Positions 53,388 through 62,204 of a stretch of 64,000 nt of DNA are shown one piece after another. A model generated the notes under the pieces. The model did no database searches, had not been told where the DNA came from, and was given only the letters and a program-made list of their open reading frames with translations. The position numbers and the translations under genes are program-made. The stretch is from JAVBMU01 sp031551755. GTDB taxonomy: Bacteria > Actinomycetota > Actinomycetes > Actinomycetales > Cellulomonadaceae. Where the stretch lies: positions 1 to 64,000 of the forward strand of contig JAVBNE010000016.1 of NCBI GenBank assembly GCA_031551755.1. Direction: 5' to 3'. Position 1 is the first letter of the stretch, and every line of letters starts with the position of its first letter.

Positions 53388-53761
53388 AAACCCAACATCC
53401 GAAGCTGGTCGCGACCTTCCTCGGTGATCTTCTCGGGACCCCACGGTGGCATCCAAACCCAGTTGATCCGGAATGCCTCCACGACCCCGTCGAGTGCTTG
53501 GCCTGTCTGATCCTCGATCACATCGGTCAACGGACAGGCCGCCGAGGTCAGCGTCATGTCGATGACCGCGCGGTTCTCCTGGTCGACCTGCACGCCGTAG
53601 ACCAACCCGAGGTCGACGACGTTGATCCCCAGCTCCGGGTCGATGACGTCGCGCATCGCCTCTTCGATATCGGCGGCGGTCGGTGGCATGGCCGGGGCTC
53701 CCGGGGCCGCCACTGCGGCGCCCGTCTCCGGAACCTGGTTGTCAGTGGTCTCGGTGGTCAT
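53378..53761 (-). CDS. sufT: SufT/PaaD-type metal-sulfur cluster assembly factor
   Basis: A 127-residue MIP18/DUF59 protein that helps Fe-S cluster maturation. After about 35 Ala/Pro-rich residues comes IEEAMRDVIDPELGINVVDL, then DMTLTSAACPLTDVIEDQ with the conserved Cys, and WVWMPPWGPEKITEEGRDQL. Its ATG overlaps the sufU stop by four bases (ATGA). It is the last gene of the suf operon, and its stop codon lies in the 31-bp direct repeat. Confidence 0.9.
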   Translation of the reverse strand: MTTETTDNQVPETGAAVAAPGAPAMPPTAADIEEAMRDVIDPELGINVVDLGLVYGVQVDQENRAVIDMTLTSAACPLTDVIEDQTGQALDGVVEAFRINWVWMPPWGPEKITEEGRDQLRMLGFNV

Positions 53762-54261
53762 CGGTTCTCCTCCGCGGAGCTCAGCACGCCCGAGGTCACG
53801 AGCGAGTCGCGCAACGCTGCCCAACCGAGCAATGCGCATTTGATTCTTGCCGGGTACTTCGAGACGCCGGTGAACGCCGTGGCGTCTCCCAGCGCGTCCT
53901 CGGACTTCTCGTCCAGTCCTTCGCCCCGCGATCCCATGAGGTCGCGGAAAAGCTGACTGAGGTGTTCCGCATCAGCCACCGAGGAACCCTGCACCAAGTC
54001 GGCGAGGACGGACAGCGAGGCCTGCGAAATGCTGCATCCCTGCCCCTCCCAACTGAGGCCGGTCACGGTCGCGGCCCCCGCATCCGCGCCCTCGCCGCGA
54101 CCCAACTCGATGCGCAGCGTCACCTCGTCCCCGCAGGTCGGGTTGACCTGGTGGGACTCCCCCACCACGGCTCCGACGGCAGGCTCGACCAACCCGCGAC
54201 CATGCGGGCGTTTGGCGTGGTCGAGAATCACCTGCTGATACATCTGTTCAAGATCGCTCAC
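53758..54261 (-). CDS. sufU: SufU sulfur-transfer scaffold/zinc protein
   Basis: A 167-residue protein of the SufU type, which accepts sulfur from SufS. Three conserved Cys occur in NPTCGDEVTLRIE, GQGCSISQASLSVLADL and ARIKCALLGWAAL. The insertion of about 20 residues after the first Cys distinguishes SufU from IscU. It lies 18 bp after sufS and overlaps sufT. The Zn site needs an Asp plus the three Cys, all present. Confidence 0.93.
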   Translation of the reverse strand: MSDLEQMYQQVILDHAKRPHGRGLVEPAVGAVVGESHQVNPTCGDEVTLRIELGRGEGADAGAATVTGLSWEGQGCSISQASLSVLADLVQGSSVADAEHLSQLFRDLMGSRGEGLDEKSEDALGDATAFTGVSKYPARIKCALLGWAALRDSLVTSGVLSSAEENR

Positions 54262-54279
54262 CTGAGTCTGCGCTGCCTT

Positions 54280-55668
54280 TCAGTCCACTGAGAAGAACGT
54301 ACGAACCCCTGCCAGGGCTTCCCGGAACGCGGTGATCTCCTCGGCCGTCGTGTAGATCGACGCGGAGGCACGCGCAGTCGCGGCCACCCCGAACCGCCGG
54401 TGCAGCGGCTGGGCGCAATGATGCCCGACCCGAACCGCAATGCCGGCATCGTCCAGCACCTGGCCAACGTCGTGGGCGTGGACGCCGTCGACCACGAACG
54501 AGACGACGGCGAGGCGATCCTGCGCGGTGGTGGGTCCGATCACGCGCACCCCGGGGATCTCGGTAATCCGCAACAGCTCAGCAGCAAGCTCCTGTTCGTG
54601 GGCGGCGACACCGGCCATTCCCAGGTCCCGAAGGTACTGGGCGGCAGCGGCGAATCCGACCACCTGCGCGACCATCTGAGTGCCGGCCTCGAAGCGTTGC
54701 GGGGGCGCCATGTACGTCGACTCGGTCATGGTGACCGTCTCAATCATGGAACCGCCCGTGATCACCGGCGGCAGGGCGGCCAGCAGCTCACTCCGGCCGT
54801 AGAGCGCCCCAACCCCGGTGGGGCCGAGCATCTTATGGGCCGAGAACACCGCGAAGTCGACCCCGAGCCCGGGCAGGTCCAACGGCAGGTGCGGCGCCGA
54901 CTGGCAGGCGTCGAGCACCGTAATGGCTCCGACCTCGGCTGCCCGCGCCACGAGCGCAGCCACCGGGGTCACCGCGCCGGTCACATTCGACGCATGGGTG
55001 AAGGCCACCACGCGGGTTCGCTCGGTGATCACCGAGTCGGCGTCCTCCACGCGGATGCGGCCGTCGTCGGAGACCTCGAACCAGCGCAGCACGGCACCCG
55101 TGCGAGCGGCCAGTTCCTGCCACGGCACGAGGTTCGCGTGATGCTCTGCCTCAGTGACCACGATCTCGTCGCCCGGCCGGAGGGCGAACCGCTTTGCGGA
55201 CTCCCCACCCCGCCCCAGGCTCGCATTGGAGATCCCGTAGGTGACCAGGTTGATCGCCGACGTCGCCCCGGAAGTCCACACCAGGTTCTCCGGTCCCGCA
55301 CCCACCAAGGCGGCCACCACACCGCGTGCCGCCTCGAAAGCCTCCGTGGCTTCCTCGGCGAGTTGGTGGGCGCCGCGATGGACCGCCGCGTTACGCGAGG
55401 CGTAGAAGTCGATCTCCGCGTCCAGCACTACCTGCGGCTTCTGCGAGGTCGCCGCGGAGTCCAGGTAGATCAACGGCTGGCCCCCACGCACCGTGCGGGC
55501 GAGGAGCGGGAAATCGGCCCGCACGGCAGCAAGTTCGCGCGCCGCCAGCCCTGTCTCGGACGTCAGACGAACGCCCGGGGCGCCCTCTTGGGAAGTCGGC
55601 TCCGTCCCAGCTCCGTCCGATTCTCCGTCGCCCGGCCTCGAGTCGGTCCTCACACTGGCCACAGTCAT
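54280..55668 (-). CDS. sufS: Cysteine desulfurase
   Basis: A 462-residue PLP enzyme that removes sulfur from cysteine for SufU. The PLP Lys is in FAVFSAHKMLGPTGVGALYG and the catalytic Cys in VRVGHHCAQPLHRRFG. EAEHHANLVPWQ supplies the His that stacks on PLP. The protein has about 45 extra N-terminal residues before the conserved start RELAAVRADFPLLAR; an internal GTG (VRLTSETG) is a possible alternative start. It begins three bases before the sufC stop ends. Confidence 0.94.
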   Translation of the reverse strand: MTVASVRTDSRPGDGESDGAGTEPTSQEGAPGVRLTSETGLAARELAAVRADFPLLARTVRGGQPLIYLDSAATSQKPQVVLDAEIDFYASRNAAVHRGAHQLAEEATEAFEAARGVVAALVGAGPENLVWTSGATSAINLVTYGISNASLGRGGESAKRFALRPGDEIVVTEAEHHANLVPWQELAARTGAVLRWFEVSDDGRIRVEDADSVITERTRVVAFTHASNVTGAVTPVAALVARAAEVGAITVLDACQSAPHLPLDLPGLGVDFAVFSAHKMLGPTGVGALYGRSELLAALPPVITGGSMIETVTMTESTYMAPPQRFEAGTQMVAQVVGFAAAAQYLRDLGMAGVAAHEQELAAELLRITEIPGVRVIGPTTAQDRLAVVSFVVDGVHAHDVGQVLDDAGIAVRVGHHCAQPLHRRFGVAATARASASIYTTAEEITAFREALAGVRTFFSVD

Positions 55669-55670
55669 CG

Positions 55671-56435
55671 CTACGCCTGCGTCCCGGCGGCCACGAATCG
55701 GTCGTAGCCCTCTTCTTCGAGACGGTCGGCCAACTCTGGGCCACCTTCCTCAGCGATCCGACCATCGACAAAGACATGGACGAACTCCGGGGTGATGTAC
55801 CGCAGGATCCGGGTGTAGTGGGTGATCAGCAAGATGCCGGCGTCGGTCGACTCGTGCACCCGGTTGACACCCTCGGAGACGATTCGCAGAGCATCGACGT
55901 CCAGCCCCGAGTCGGTCTCGTCGAGGATCGCGAACTTCGGCGCCAGGAGTTCCATCTGCAGGATCTCGTGGCGCTTCTTCTCCCCGCCGGAGAACCCTTC
56001 GTTCACCGACCGGGCGGCGAAGGCGTCATCCATCCGCAGCCGCTCCATGGCCCCCTTGACTTCCTTCCCCCACGTACGCAGGGCAGGCGCCGTGCCGTCG
56101 ATGGCGGTCTTGGCGGTCCGCAGGAAGTTCGACACGCTCACTCCCGGCACCTCGACCGGGTACTGCATGGCAAGGAACATCCCTGCCCGAGCCCGCTCGT
56201 CCACACTCATCGACAGGACGTCTTCACCGTCCAAGGTGACAGTGCCGGAAGTCACCTCATACTTGGGGTGACCGGCCAGGGAGTAAGCGAGGGTGGACTT
56301 GCCGGAGCCATTGGGACCCATGATGGCGTGCACCTCACCGCTGGCGATCGTCAGGTCGACACCGCGCAGAATGGGCTTCGCGCCTTCCTTCGTTTGCACA
56401 CTGACGTGCAGGTCGCGGATCTCAAGAGTGGACAT
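55671..56435 (-). CDS. sufC: Fe-S assembly ATPase SufC
   Basis: A 254-residue ABC-type ATPase that drives the SufBCD scaffold. Walker A is IMGPNGSGKSTLAYSLAGH, the signature GFSGGEKKRHEILQMEL and Walker B FAILDETDSGLDVDAL. No membrane segment; it acts in the cytoplasm with SufB and SufD. It follows the Rieske-type ferredoxin gene by 31 bp. Confidence 0.95.
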   Translation of the reverse strand: MSTLEIRDLHVSVQTKEGAKPILRGVDLTIASGEVHAIMGPNGSGKSTLAYSLAGHPKYEVTSGTVTLDGEDVLSMSVDERARAGMFLAMQYPVEVPGVSVSNFLRTAKTAIDGTAPALRTWGKEVKGAMERLRMDDAFAARSVNEGFSGGEKKRHEILQMELLAPKFAILDETDSGLDVDALRIVSEGVNRVHESTDAGILLITHYTRILRYITPEFVHVFVDGRIAEEGGPELADRLEEEGYDRFVAAGTQA

Positions 56436-56466
56436 TCAGGTTCTCCAGAATCTGGTCGGTGTCCGG

Positions 56467-56814
56467 TCAGGACGGGAAGTTCAGCGGGGCGTCGATATCG
56501 ACGAGCACGCGCTCGCCGTCGATGCTCACCGGGTAGACAGGCACGGGACGGGTGGCCGGGAGAGCGGTGGGTTTGCCGGTACGCAGATCGAACTGCGAAC
56601 CGTGCAGCCAGCATTCAACGAGGCAACCCTCCACCTCACCGTCCGAGAGGGAGACCTGCCCGTGCGAGCAAATATCGGAGAGTGCGTACCAGTTGCCCTC
56701 GTCGTCGCGGATCACGGCGATGTCGACGGGACCACCGTCAGGCCCGTCCAGTTCGACCCGCAGGGCCTCCTCCGGGCCGAGATCGGCCGTCATACACGCG
56801 AGCTGAGCGGTCAT
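56467..56814 (-). CDS. Rieske-type [2Fe-2S] ferredoxin subunit
   Basis: A 115-residue soluble protein with the Rieske ligands Cys-x-His (DICSHGQVSLSDG) and Cys-x2-His (VECWLHGSQFDLRTG). Short Rieske proteins like this sit between sufD and sufC in many Actinobacteria and are annotated as non-haem oxygenase ferredoxin subunits. Its role in the suf operon is not known. The ATG overlaps the sufD stop by four bases. Confidence 0.9.
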   Translation of the reverse strand: MTAQLACMTADLGPEEALRVELDGPDGGPVDIAVIRDDEGNWYALSDICSHGQVSLSDGEVEGCLVECWLHGSQFDLRTGKPTALPATRPVPVYPVSIDGERVLVDIDAPLNFPS

Positions 56815-58028
56815 GCGGTGCCCTCGATCACGTTCATCGACTTCGACAACTCCCGCTCGATGGCGGCCAAGAGGCGTTCCTCGACCTCGGCCACCCCGAT
56901 GTCCTGGATCAGGTCCGCGAAGAAGCCGCGCACGACCAGCCGTCGCGCCTCGGATTCCGGGATGCCGCGGGCCATCAGGTAGAAGAGCTGCTCGTCGTCG
57001 AAACGGCCGGTCGCTGACGCGTGGCCGGCGCCTTCGATCTCGCCGGTCTCGATCTCCAAGTTCGGCACCGAGTCGGCCCGCGCCCCGTCGGTCAGCACGA
57101 GGTTGCGGTTCAGTTCATAGGTGTCGGTGCCCTCAGCGGCCGCACGGATCAGCACGTCGCCGACCCAGACCACGTGAGCGCCGTCCCCTTGAAGGGCTCC
57201 CTTGTAGGTGACACGGGACTTGCACTGCGGCACACCGTGGTCGACGAAGAGCCTGTGCTCCTGGTGCTGATCGGCGTCGGCGAAGTACAGGCCGATCATC
57301 TCGACCTCACCGCCCTCGGCGGTGAACTCCACATCCGGAGTGATCCGCACGACGTCGCCGCCGAGCGTGACCACCACGTGCTTCAGGGTGGCGTCACGCC
57401 CGATCCGGACCCGGTGGGAGGAGGCATGCACGGCACCTGCTGACCAGTCCTGCACGGAGACGAGCGTCAAGTGGGCGCCGTCGGCGACGTTGATCTCCAC
57501 GGTCTGGGTCACCGTGGCTGACCCCTGGTGATCGATCACCACGACGGCTTCGGCGAACTTCTCCGCCTGGATGAGCAGGTGGTCGGCCGTCGGGGTGCCA
57601 GCGGTGCCGTCGATGCGGATGGAGATCACCTCATCGGTGTGCACCTCCTGGCCGATTGTGACAACGGTCGCTTCCGCGAAGGCGTTCCAAGCAGCGACGG
57701 CCGTCCGGTCACCGGGGCGACCGCAGCGGCCGAGTCGCCCGTCGCTGCGGTCCACGACCTCGACAGTGACCCCGCGAGGCGCCACGACGGTGGTGAGTGC
57801 ACCGCCACCGGGAAGGTCTGTGTCGAAGAGCGGGGCGAGCCGGGAGGCCGGCGAGAACCGCCACTCCTCCTCGCGACCGTTCGGAACCGGGATATCGGCG
57901 AGGTCGAAGGACGTCAGGCGTTCGGCCCGCGAGCCTTGAACGGCGCTCGGCCCATGGGTATGTGCGCCGTCTGCCGTGGCCCGAGAATGATCCGTACTCA
58001 AGGAGACGGGGGTGGTGGTGCTGGTCAT
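56811..58028 (-). CDS. sufD: Fe-S cluster scaffold protein SufD
   Basis: A 405-residue SufBD-family protein. A variable N-terminal ~120 residues is followed by the beta-helix core with HLTLVSVQDWSAGAVHASSH, then GLYFADADQHQEHRLFVDHG and KGALQGDGAHVVWVGDVLI. The C-terminal NLEIETGEIEGAGHASATGR and FYLMARGIPESEARRLVVRG are shared with SufB. It begins on the base after the sufB stop codon. Confidence 0.95.
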   Translation of the reverse strand: MTSTTTPVSLSTDHSRATADGAHTHGPSAVQGSRAERLTSFDLADIPVPNGREEEWRFSPASRLAPLFDTDLPGGGALTTVVAPRGVTVEVVDRSDGRLGRCGRPGDRTAVAAWNAFAEATVVTIGQEVHTDEVISIRIDGTAGTPTADHLLIQAEKFAEAVVVIDHQGSATVTQTVEINVADGAHLTLVSVQDWSAGAVHASSHRVRIGRDATLKHVVVTLGGDVVRITPDVEFTAEGGEVEMIGLYFADADQHQEHRLFVDHGVPQCKSRVTYKGALQGDGAHVVWVGDVLIRAAAEGTDTYELNRNLVLTDGARADSVPNLEIETGEIEGAGHASATGRFDDEQLFYLMARGIPESEARRLVVRGFFADLIQDIGVAEVEERLLAAIERELSKSMNVIEGTA

Positions 58029-59486
58029 TTAGCCGACTGACCCTTCCATCTGGAGCTCGATAAGGCGGTTGAGTTCGAGCGCGTACTCCATGGGCAGCTC
58101 ACGGGCGATCGGCTCCACGAAGCCGCGCACGATCATGGCCATGGCCTCGGTCTCGGCCATCCCGCGGGACATGAGGTAGAACAGCTGGTCCTCGGAGACC
58201 CGCGAGACGGTCGCCTCGTGCCCCATGGAGACGTCGTCCTCGCGGACGTCGACATAGGGGTAGGTGTCCGAGCGGGAGATCTGGTCGACCAGGAGCGCAT
58301 CGCAGAGCACATTCGAAGCCGAATGCTCCGACCCTTCGAGGACTTGGACCAGACCCCGGTAGGAGGTCCGCCCACCGCCCCGGGCGACGGATTTGCTCAC
58401 GATCGAACTCGAGGTGTGCGGTGCGGCGTGCACCATCTTCGAGCCGGCGTCCTGGTGCTGGCCCTCCCCCGCGAAGGCGATCGACAGGGTCTCCCCACGG
58501 GCATGTTCGCCGAGCAGATAGATCGCCGGGTACTTCATGGTGACCTTCGAGCCGATGTTGCCATCGACCCATTCCATGGTGGCGCCCTCAGCGGCGGTGG
58601 CCCGCTTGGTGACGAGGTTGTACACGTTGTTCGACCAGTTCTGGATGGTCGTGTACCGCACCCGGGCGTTCTTCTTGACGATGATCTCGACGACGGCCGA
58701 GTGCAGGGAGTCGGTCGAGTAGATCGGCGCGGTGCAGCCCTCGACGTAGTGCACGTAGGAACCCTCGTCCGCGATGATCAGGGTCCGCTCGAACTGGCCC
58801 ATGTTCTCCGTGTTGATCCGGAAGTAGGCCTGCAGCGGGATCTCAACGTGTACACCCGGCGGCACGTAGACGAACGACCCACCGGACCACACGGCCGAGT
58901 TCAGCGCGGCGAACTTGTTGTCGCCAGCCGGGATCACGGTGCCGAAGTACTCCTGGAACAGCTCGGGATGCTCCCGCAGACCGGTGTCCGTGTCCATAAA
59001 GATCACGCCCTGGGACTCCAGGTCTTCGCGGATCTGGTGATAAACGACCTCGGATTCGTACTGGGCCGCGACTCCGGCGACGAGGCGTTGCTTCTCCGCC
59101 TCCGGGATGCCCAGCCGGTCATAGGTGGTCTTGATGTCCTCGGGAAGGTCTTCCCAGCTCGTCGCCTGCTTCTCGGTAGAGCGCACGAAGTACTTGATGG
59201 AGTCGAAGTCGATGCCGCTCAAGTCGGCTCCCCAACTCGGCATCGGCTTCTTGTCGAAAAGCCGCAGAGCCTTCAGCCGGGCTTTGAGCATCCACTCAGG
59301 CTCGTTCTTCAGCGCGGAGATGTTCCGGACGACCGCCTCGGACAGACCACGCTGCGCGGACATACCGGCGGCATCGGAGTCGTGCCAGCCGTATTCGTAG
59401 GCACCGATCGACGCGATGATCTCGTCATCGCTGTGCTTCTCCGGCGCGGTCAGGACCGCGTCGGTGTCTTGGGTAGGGGCGCTCAT
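58029..59486 (-). CDS. sufB: Fe-S cluster scaffold protein SufB
   Basis: A 485-residue core scaffold on which the cluster forms in the SufB2C2D or SufBC2D complex. HALLMARK segments are GLSEAVVRNISALKNEPEWM, PAGDNKFAALNSAVWSGGSF, YVHYVEGCTAPIY and QISRSDTYPYVDVREDDVSM. No intein is inserted, unlike the mycobacterial SufB. The ATG at 59486 overlaps the sufR stop by four bases; the longer frame to 59849 lies inside sufR and is not used. Confidence 0.95.
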   Translation of the reverse strand: MSAPTQDTDAVLTAPEKHSDDEIIASIGAYEYGWHDSDAAGMSAQRGLSEAVVRNISALKNEPEWMLKARLKALRLFDKKPMPSWGADLSGIDFDSIKYFVRSTEKQATSWEDLPEDIKTTYDRLGIPEAEKQRLVAGVAAQYESEVVYHQIREDLESQGVIFMDTDTGLREHPELFQEYFGTVIPAGDNKFAALNSAVWSGGSFVYVPPGVHVEIPLQAYFRINTENMGQFERTLIIADEGSYVHYVEGCTAPIYSTDSLHSAVVEIIVKKNARVRYTTIQNWSNNVYNLVTKRATAAEGATMEWVDGNIGSKVTMKYPAIYLLGEHARGETLSIAFAGEGQHQDAGSKMVHAAPHTSSSIVSKSVARGGGRTSYRGLVQVLEGSEHSASNVLCDALLVDQISRSDTYPYVDVREDDVSMGHEATVSRVSEDQLFYLMSRGMAETEAMAMIVRGFVEPIARELPMEYALELNRLIELQMEGSVG

Positions 59487-60253
59487 GTCAGTCCTTGTCC
59501 GTGGTCGTGGGACGGATCGGTGGGTTCGGCAGCTGCCGCGGCCGGCTCGCCACGGGTGCGGGCAACCGGAACGGGGATGCTGGTCGTGCAGGCGTGTCCA
59601 CCTGCGGCCATGGTGGCCAGCCGTTGTACATGGGAGCCGAGCAGATGCGCGAAGGCGACCTGCTCGGCTTCGCAGAGCTGGGGGAACTCGGCGGCGATGC
59701 GCAAGACGGGGCAATGGCCTTGGCACAACTGCACCGTCGCCGTGCCACCCACCGGCCGGATACTGGCCGCGAACCCCTCGTCGCTCAATGCCTGGGCCAA
59801 CTGAGTGACGCGCGCGGCGAAATCCTCGGTATTCAGCCGCTCGGCGCAACGGGCGGCAAGTTCAGCCACTCGGCGCTGTGCAAACAGTTCGACGGCCTCT
59901 TCTCCGGCCGTCTCCCGCAGCAGGCGCAAGGCTTGCAGGGCGACATCGGAATAGGCACCGGATAGCTCCCCCTGGCCCCGCGGGGTGGCGACGTAGAGGC
60001 GAGCTGGGCGCCCACGGAGCCGCGTGGCCGGGGCTGGCTCATGAACGGCGACCAGGCCGTCATCCTCCAATTGTGCGAGGTGGCGGCGGACAGCGGTGGG
60101 GGTGACCCCGAGATGGGAGGCCAAGGTTGCAGCGCTGACCGGACCATCGGCCGCGACCAGCTCAAGAATCCGCAGCCGAGCAGGGCTGTCAACATCCACG
60201 GAACGGGTCGCCGCACCCAGCCGGGCGTGCTCATCGATCGTGGCCATGGCCAT
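59483..60253 (-). CDS. sufR: SufR Fe-S-dependent repressor
   Basis: A 256-residue regulator. The winged helix VSAATLASHLGVTPTAVRRH is near residues 38-60. In the C-terminal half, LCQGHCPVLRIAAEFPQLCE supplies three Cys residues for an Fe-S cluster, as in SufR of cyanobacteria and Rv1460 of M. tuberculosis. It should repress the operon when Fe-S supply is adequate. The ATG at 60253 has AAGGGAA upstream; ATG at 60247 is possible. First gene of sufR-B-D-rieske-C-S-U-T. Confidence 0.9.
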   Translation of the reverse strand: MAMATIDEHARLGAATRSVDVDSPARLRILELVAADGPVSAATLASHLGVTPTAVRRHLAQLEDDGLVAVHEPAPATRLRGRPARLYVATPRGQGELSGAYSDVALQALRLLRETAGEEAVELFAQRRVAELAARCAERLNTEDFAARVTQLAQALSDEGFAASIRPVGGTATVQLCQGHCPVLRIAAEFPQLCEAEQVAFAHLLGSHVQRLATMAAGGHACTTSIPVPVARTRGEPAAAAAEPTDPSHDHGQGLT

Positions 60254-60357
60254 CAAGACGGTTCCCTTCTGCGCTCTACGTACCGGCCCGCCTGAAGGCA
60301 GCCCAGACCCCTCCGGATATAGGCAACATCTTTCTTCCCTAATTCAATCCGCGCAAC

Positions 60358-60376
60358 CAAGGCAAGCCTCACTTCG
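60358..60376. promoter_or_regulatory. Candidate iron box (DtxR/IdeR-type)
   Basis: CAAGGCAAGCCTCACTTCG matches 13 of 19 positions of the DtxR/IdeR consensus TWAGGTWAGSCTWACCTWA, with AGGCAAGCCT near the centre. It lies about 105 bp upstream of sufR and about 25 bp before the -10 box of the divergent ABC exporter. Sites this far from consensus also occur by chance, so this is suggestive only. Confidence 0.35.
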
Positions 60377-60400
60377 CAAGGAGCTCTGGGCGGCTTCGCC

Positions 60401-60406
60401 TAGACT
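60401..60406 (+). promoter_or_regulatory. Leaderless -10 box for the ABC exporter operon
   Basis: TAGACT lies six bases before the GTG at 60413; no ribosome binding site is seen. Confidence 0.5.
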
Positions 60407-60412
60407 GCCCGC

Positions 60413-61348
60413 GTGTCCGAACCACCCGCAGTCCTCGTCACCGACCTTGTCAAGCGATACGCAGGGCAACCTGTCGTCCACGGAGTGAACCTCACCGTTG
60501 AGCGCGGCACGGTGACCGCCGTGCTCGGACCCAACGGTGCCGGGAAGACCACGACCATCGAGTGTTGCGAGGGATTGCGGAACCCGGACGGCGGTACCGT
60601 GCGGGTTCTCGGACGCAATCCGGCGACGGAATCGGGTGAACTCCGGCCTCGGGTCGGAGTCATGCTGCAAGACGGCGGCCTCCCCTCCGGGGCACGAGCC
60701 TTGGCCGTGCTGGAACACGTCTCAGCCATGTACGCCCGCCCCCGGGACACCGGCGAACTCGCCGAACGGCTCGGGCTACACGCCTTTGCCCGCACCCCGG
60801 TACGGCGACTGTCGGGCGGACAACGCCAAAGGCTGGCCCTGGCCACGGCCGTCGTCGGGCGCCCGGAGTTGGTCTTCCTCGATGAGCCCAGCGCAGGAAT
60901 GGACCCGCAGAGCCGCCACGCCGTCTGGGACCTCGTGCGCGAGCTCGCCGCCGACGGCGTCAGCATCGTGTTGACCACACACTTGATGGACGAGGCCGAG
61001 GACCTGGCGGACTACGTCTACATCCTGGACCACGGCAAAGTCATCGCTGCCGGCGAAACACGGACCCTTCTCACCTCCGGGCCGCTCAGTCAGTCGATCA
61101 GCATCGAGGCGCCGCCCGGACTCGACACGGCACCCCTGCTCGCCGCCTTGGGGGGCAACGGAGCAACCTGGTCAGTAACCGAGACCGAACCGGGCCACTA
61201 CGCCGCCGCCGGCCCCGTCACACCCGCCGCATTGCTCGCTGTCTCGCACTGGCTGGCCGACGATGAACGCCTGCCCACCCAGATCACTATCGGCAGGCGC
61301 ACGCTGGAGGACGTTTTCCTCGATCTCACCGGACGGAGACTGCGATGA
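60413..61348 (+). CDS. ABC-2 exporter ATP-binding protein
   Basis: A 311-residue ATPase of the DrrA/CcmA type. Walker A is AVLGPNGAGKTTTIECCEG, the signature RLSGGQRQRLALA and Walker B VFLDEPSAGMDPQSR. A C-terminal regulatory region follows (about 220-311). Next to sufR and before ctaA it matches the arrangement of Rv1458c-Rv1456c. The substrate is unknown; the neighbour ctaA hints at haem or respiratory-chain supply. It overlaps the permease gene by four bases. Confidence 0.9.
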   Translation: MSEPPAVLVTDLVKRYAGQPVVHGVNLTVERGTVTAVLGPNGAGKTTTIECCEGLRNPDGGTVRVLGRNPATESGELRPRVGVMLQDGGLPSGARALAVLEHVSAMYARPRDTGELAERLGLHAFARTPVRRLSGGQRQRLALATAVVGRPELVFLDEPSAGMDPQSRHAVWDLVRELAADGVSIVLTTHLMDEAEDLADYVYILDHGKVIAAGETRTLLTSGPLSQSISIEAPPGLDTAPLLAALGGNGATWSVTETEPGHYAAAGPVTPAALLAVSHWLADDERLPTQITIGRRTLEDVFLDLTGRRLR

Positions 61349-62172
61349 CCACCGAGTTCGCGCCGCCCCACGATTCCCAGCCCATCAGCGAACGCGACCC
61401 GGCCACCGTCGCTCCTGGTGGGGCCGGGGCCGCACCCACCTGGCGCCGAGTGCTGGCGCAGGGTGCCTTCGAGACCCGCACCCTGTTCCGCAACGGCGAA
61501 CAGCTATTGGTGACGCTCTTCTTGCCGGCCCTTCTCCTGGTAGGCATGGCGCAGGTCGAAGCCTTCGAAATCGAGACCAACGGCGCGGCCCGAATCGATG
61601 TCGTGACCCCCGGAGTGCTCGCCCTGGCCGTGATGTCGAGCGCGTTTGCCTCTCAGGCAATCGCGACCGCCTTCGACCGACGCAACGGCGTGCTGCGCAT
61701 GCTGGCCACGACACCGCTCGGCCGTTCGGGACTGTTGGCGGGCAAGATCGTCGCTGTTCTTGCCGTCGAGGCGGTCCAACTCATCGTGCTCAGCACCCTG
61801 GGATTGGTGCTCGGCTGGCGGCCTGATCCCGCAGGAATCCCCGGGGCGATCCTCGCGGTGGTCCTCGGCGCGGCCGCTTTCGCAGGTCTCGCCCTATTCC
61901 TGGCGGGGACGCTGCGGGCGGAGGCAGTCATTGCCGTCGCGAACCTCGTCTTGGTGGTGTTGGCTGTGGCGGGCGGGATCCTGGTGCCCGTGACACAACT
62001 GCCCGGCCCCTTGGCCGATATCGCGCCGTGGCTCCCATCCGGCGCACTCGGTGAGGCGATGCGAGGCTCGCTGCTCGACGGGTCTTTCCCTGGAGCGGCG
62101 TTCGCCGTCTTGGCCGCCTGGACCGTGGTCTTCAGCTGGGGCGCCGTCCGGCTCTTCCGCTGGCGGGACTGA
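61345..62172 (+). CDS. ABC-2 type permease
   Basis: A 275-residue membrane protein with six helices after a ~45-residue cytoplasmic N-terminus. FETRTLFRNGEQLLVTLFLP starts the ABC-2 domain, and FDRRNGVLRMLATTPLGRSG, LVVLAVAGGILVPVTQLPGP and LPSGALGEAMRG are the family-type segments. Works with the ATPase encoded just upstream. Confidence 0.88.
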   Translation: MTTEFAPPHDSQPISERDPATVAPGGAGAAPTWRRVLAQGAFETRTLFRNGEQLLVTLFLPALLLVGMAQVEAFEIETNGAARIDVVTPGVLALAVMSSAFASQAIATAFDRRNGVLRMLATTPLGRSGLLAGKIVAVLAVEAVQLIVLSTLGLVLGWRPDPAGIPGAILAVVLGAAAFAGLALFLAGTLRAEAVIAVANLVLVVLAVAGGILVPVTQLPGPLADIAPWLPSGALGEAMRGSLLDGSFPGAAFAVLAAWTVVFSWGAVRLFRWRD

Positions 62173-62192
62173 ATCCGGCACCTCCCAGGGGC

Positions 62193-62198
62193 TACGGT
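62193..62198 (+). promoter_or_regulatory. Leaderless -10 box for ctaA
   Basis: TACGGT lies six bases before the GTG at 62205; no ribosome binding site is seen. ctaA may be expressed separately from the ABC genes. Confidence 0.5.
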
Positions 62199-62204
62199 AG
62201 GTCC

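Noticed and set aside
58218..59804. Long plus-strand open frame opposite sufB
   Set aside because: It is a shadow of the high-GC sufB gene; it has no recognisable domain and sufB is strongly supported.
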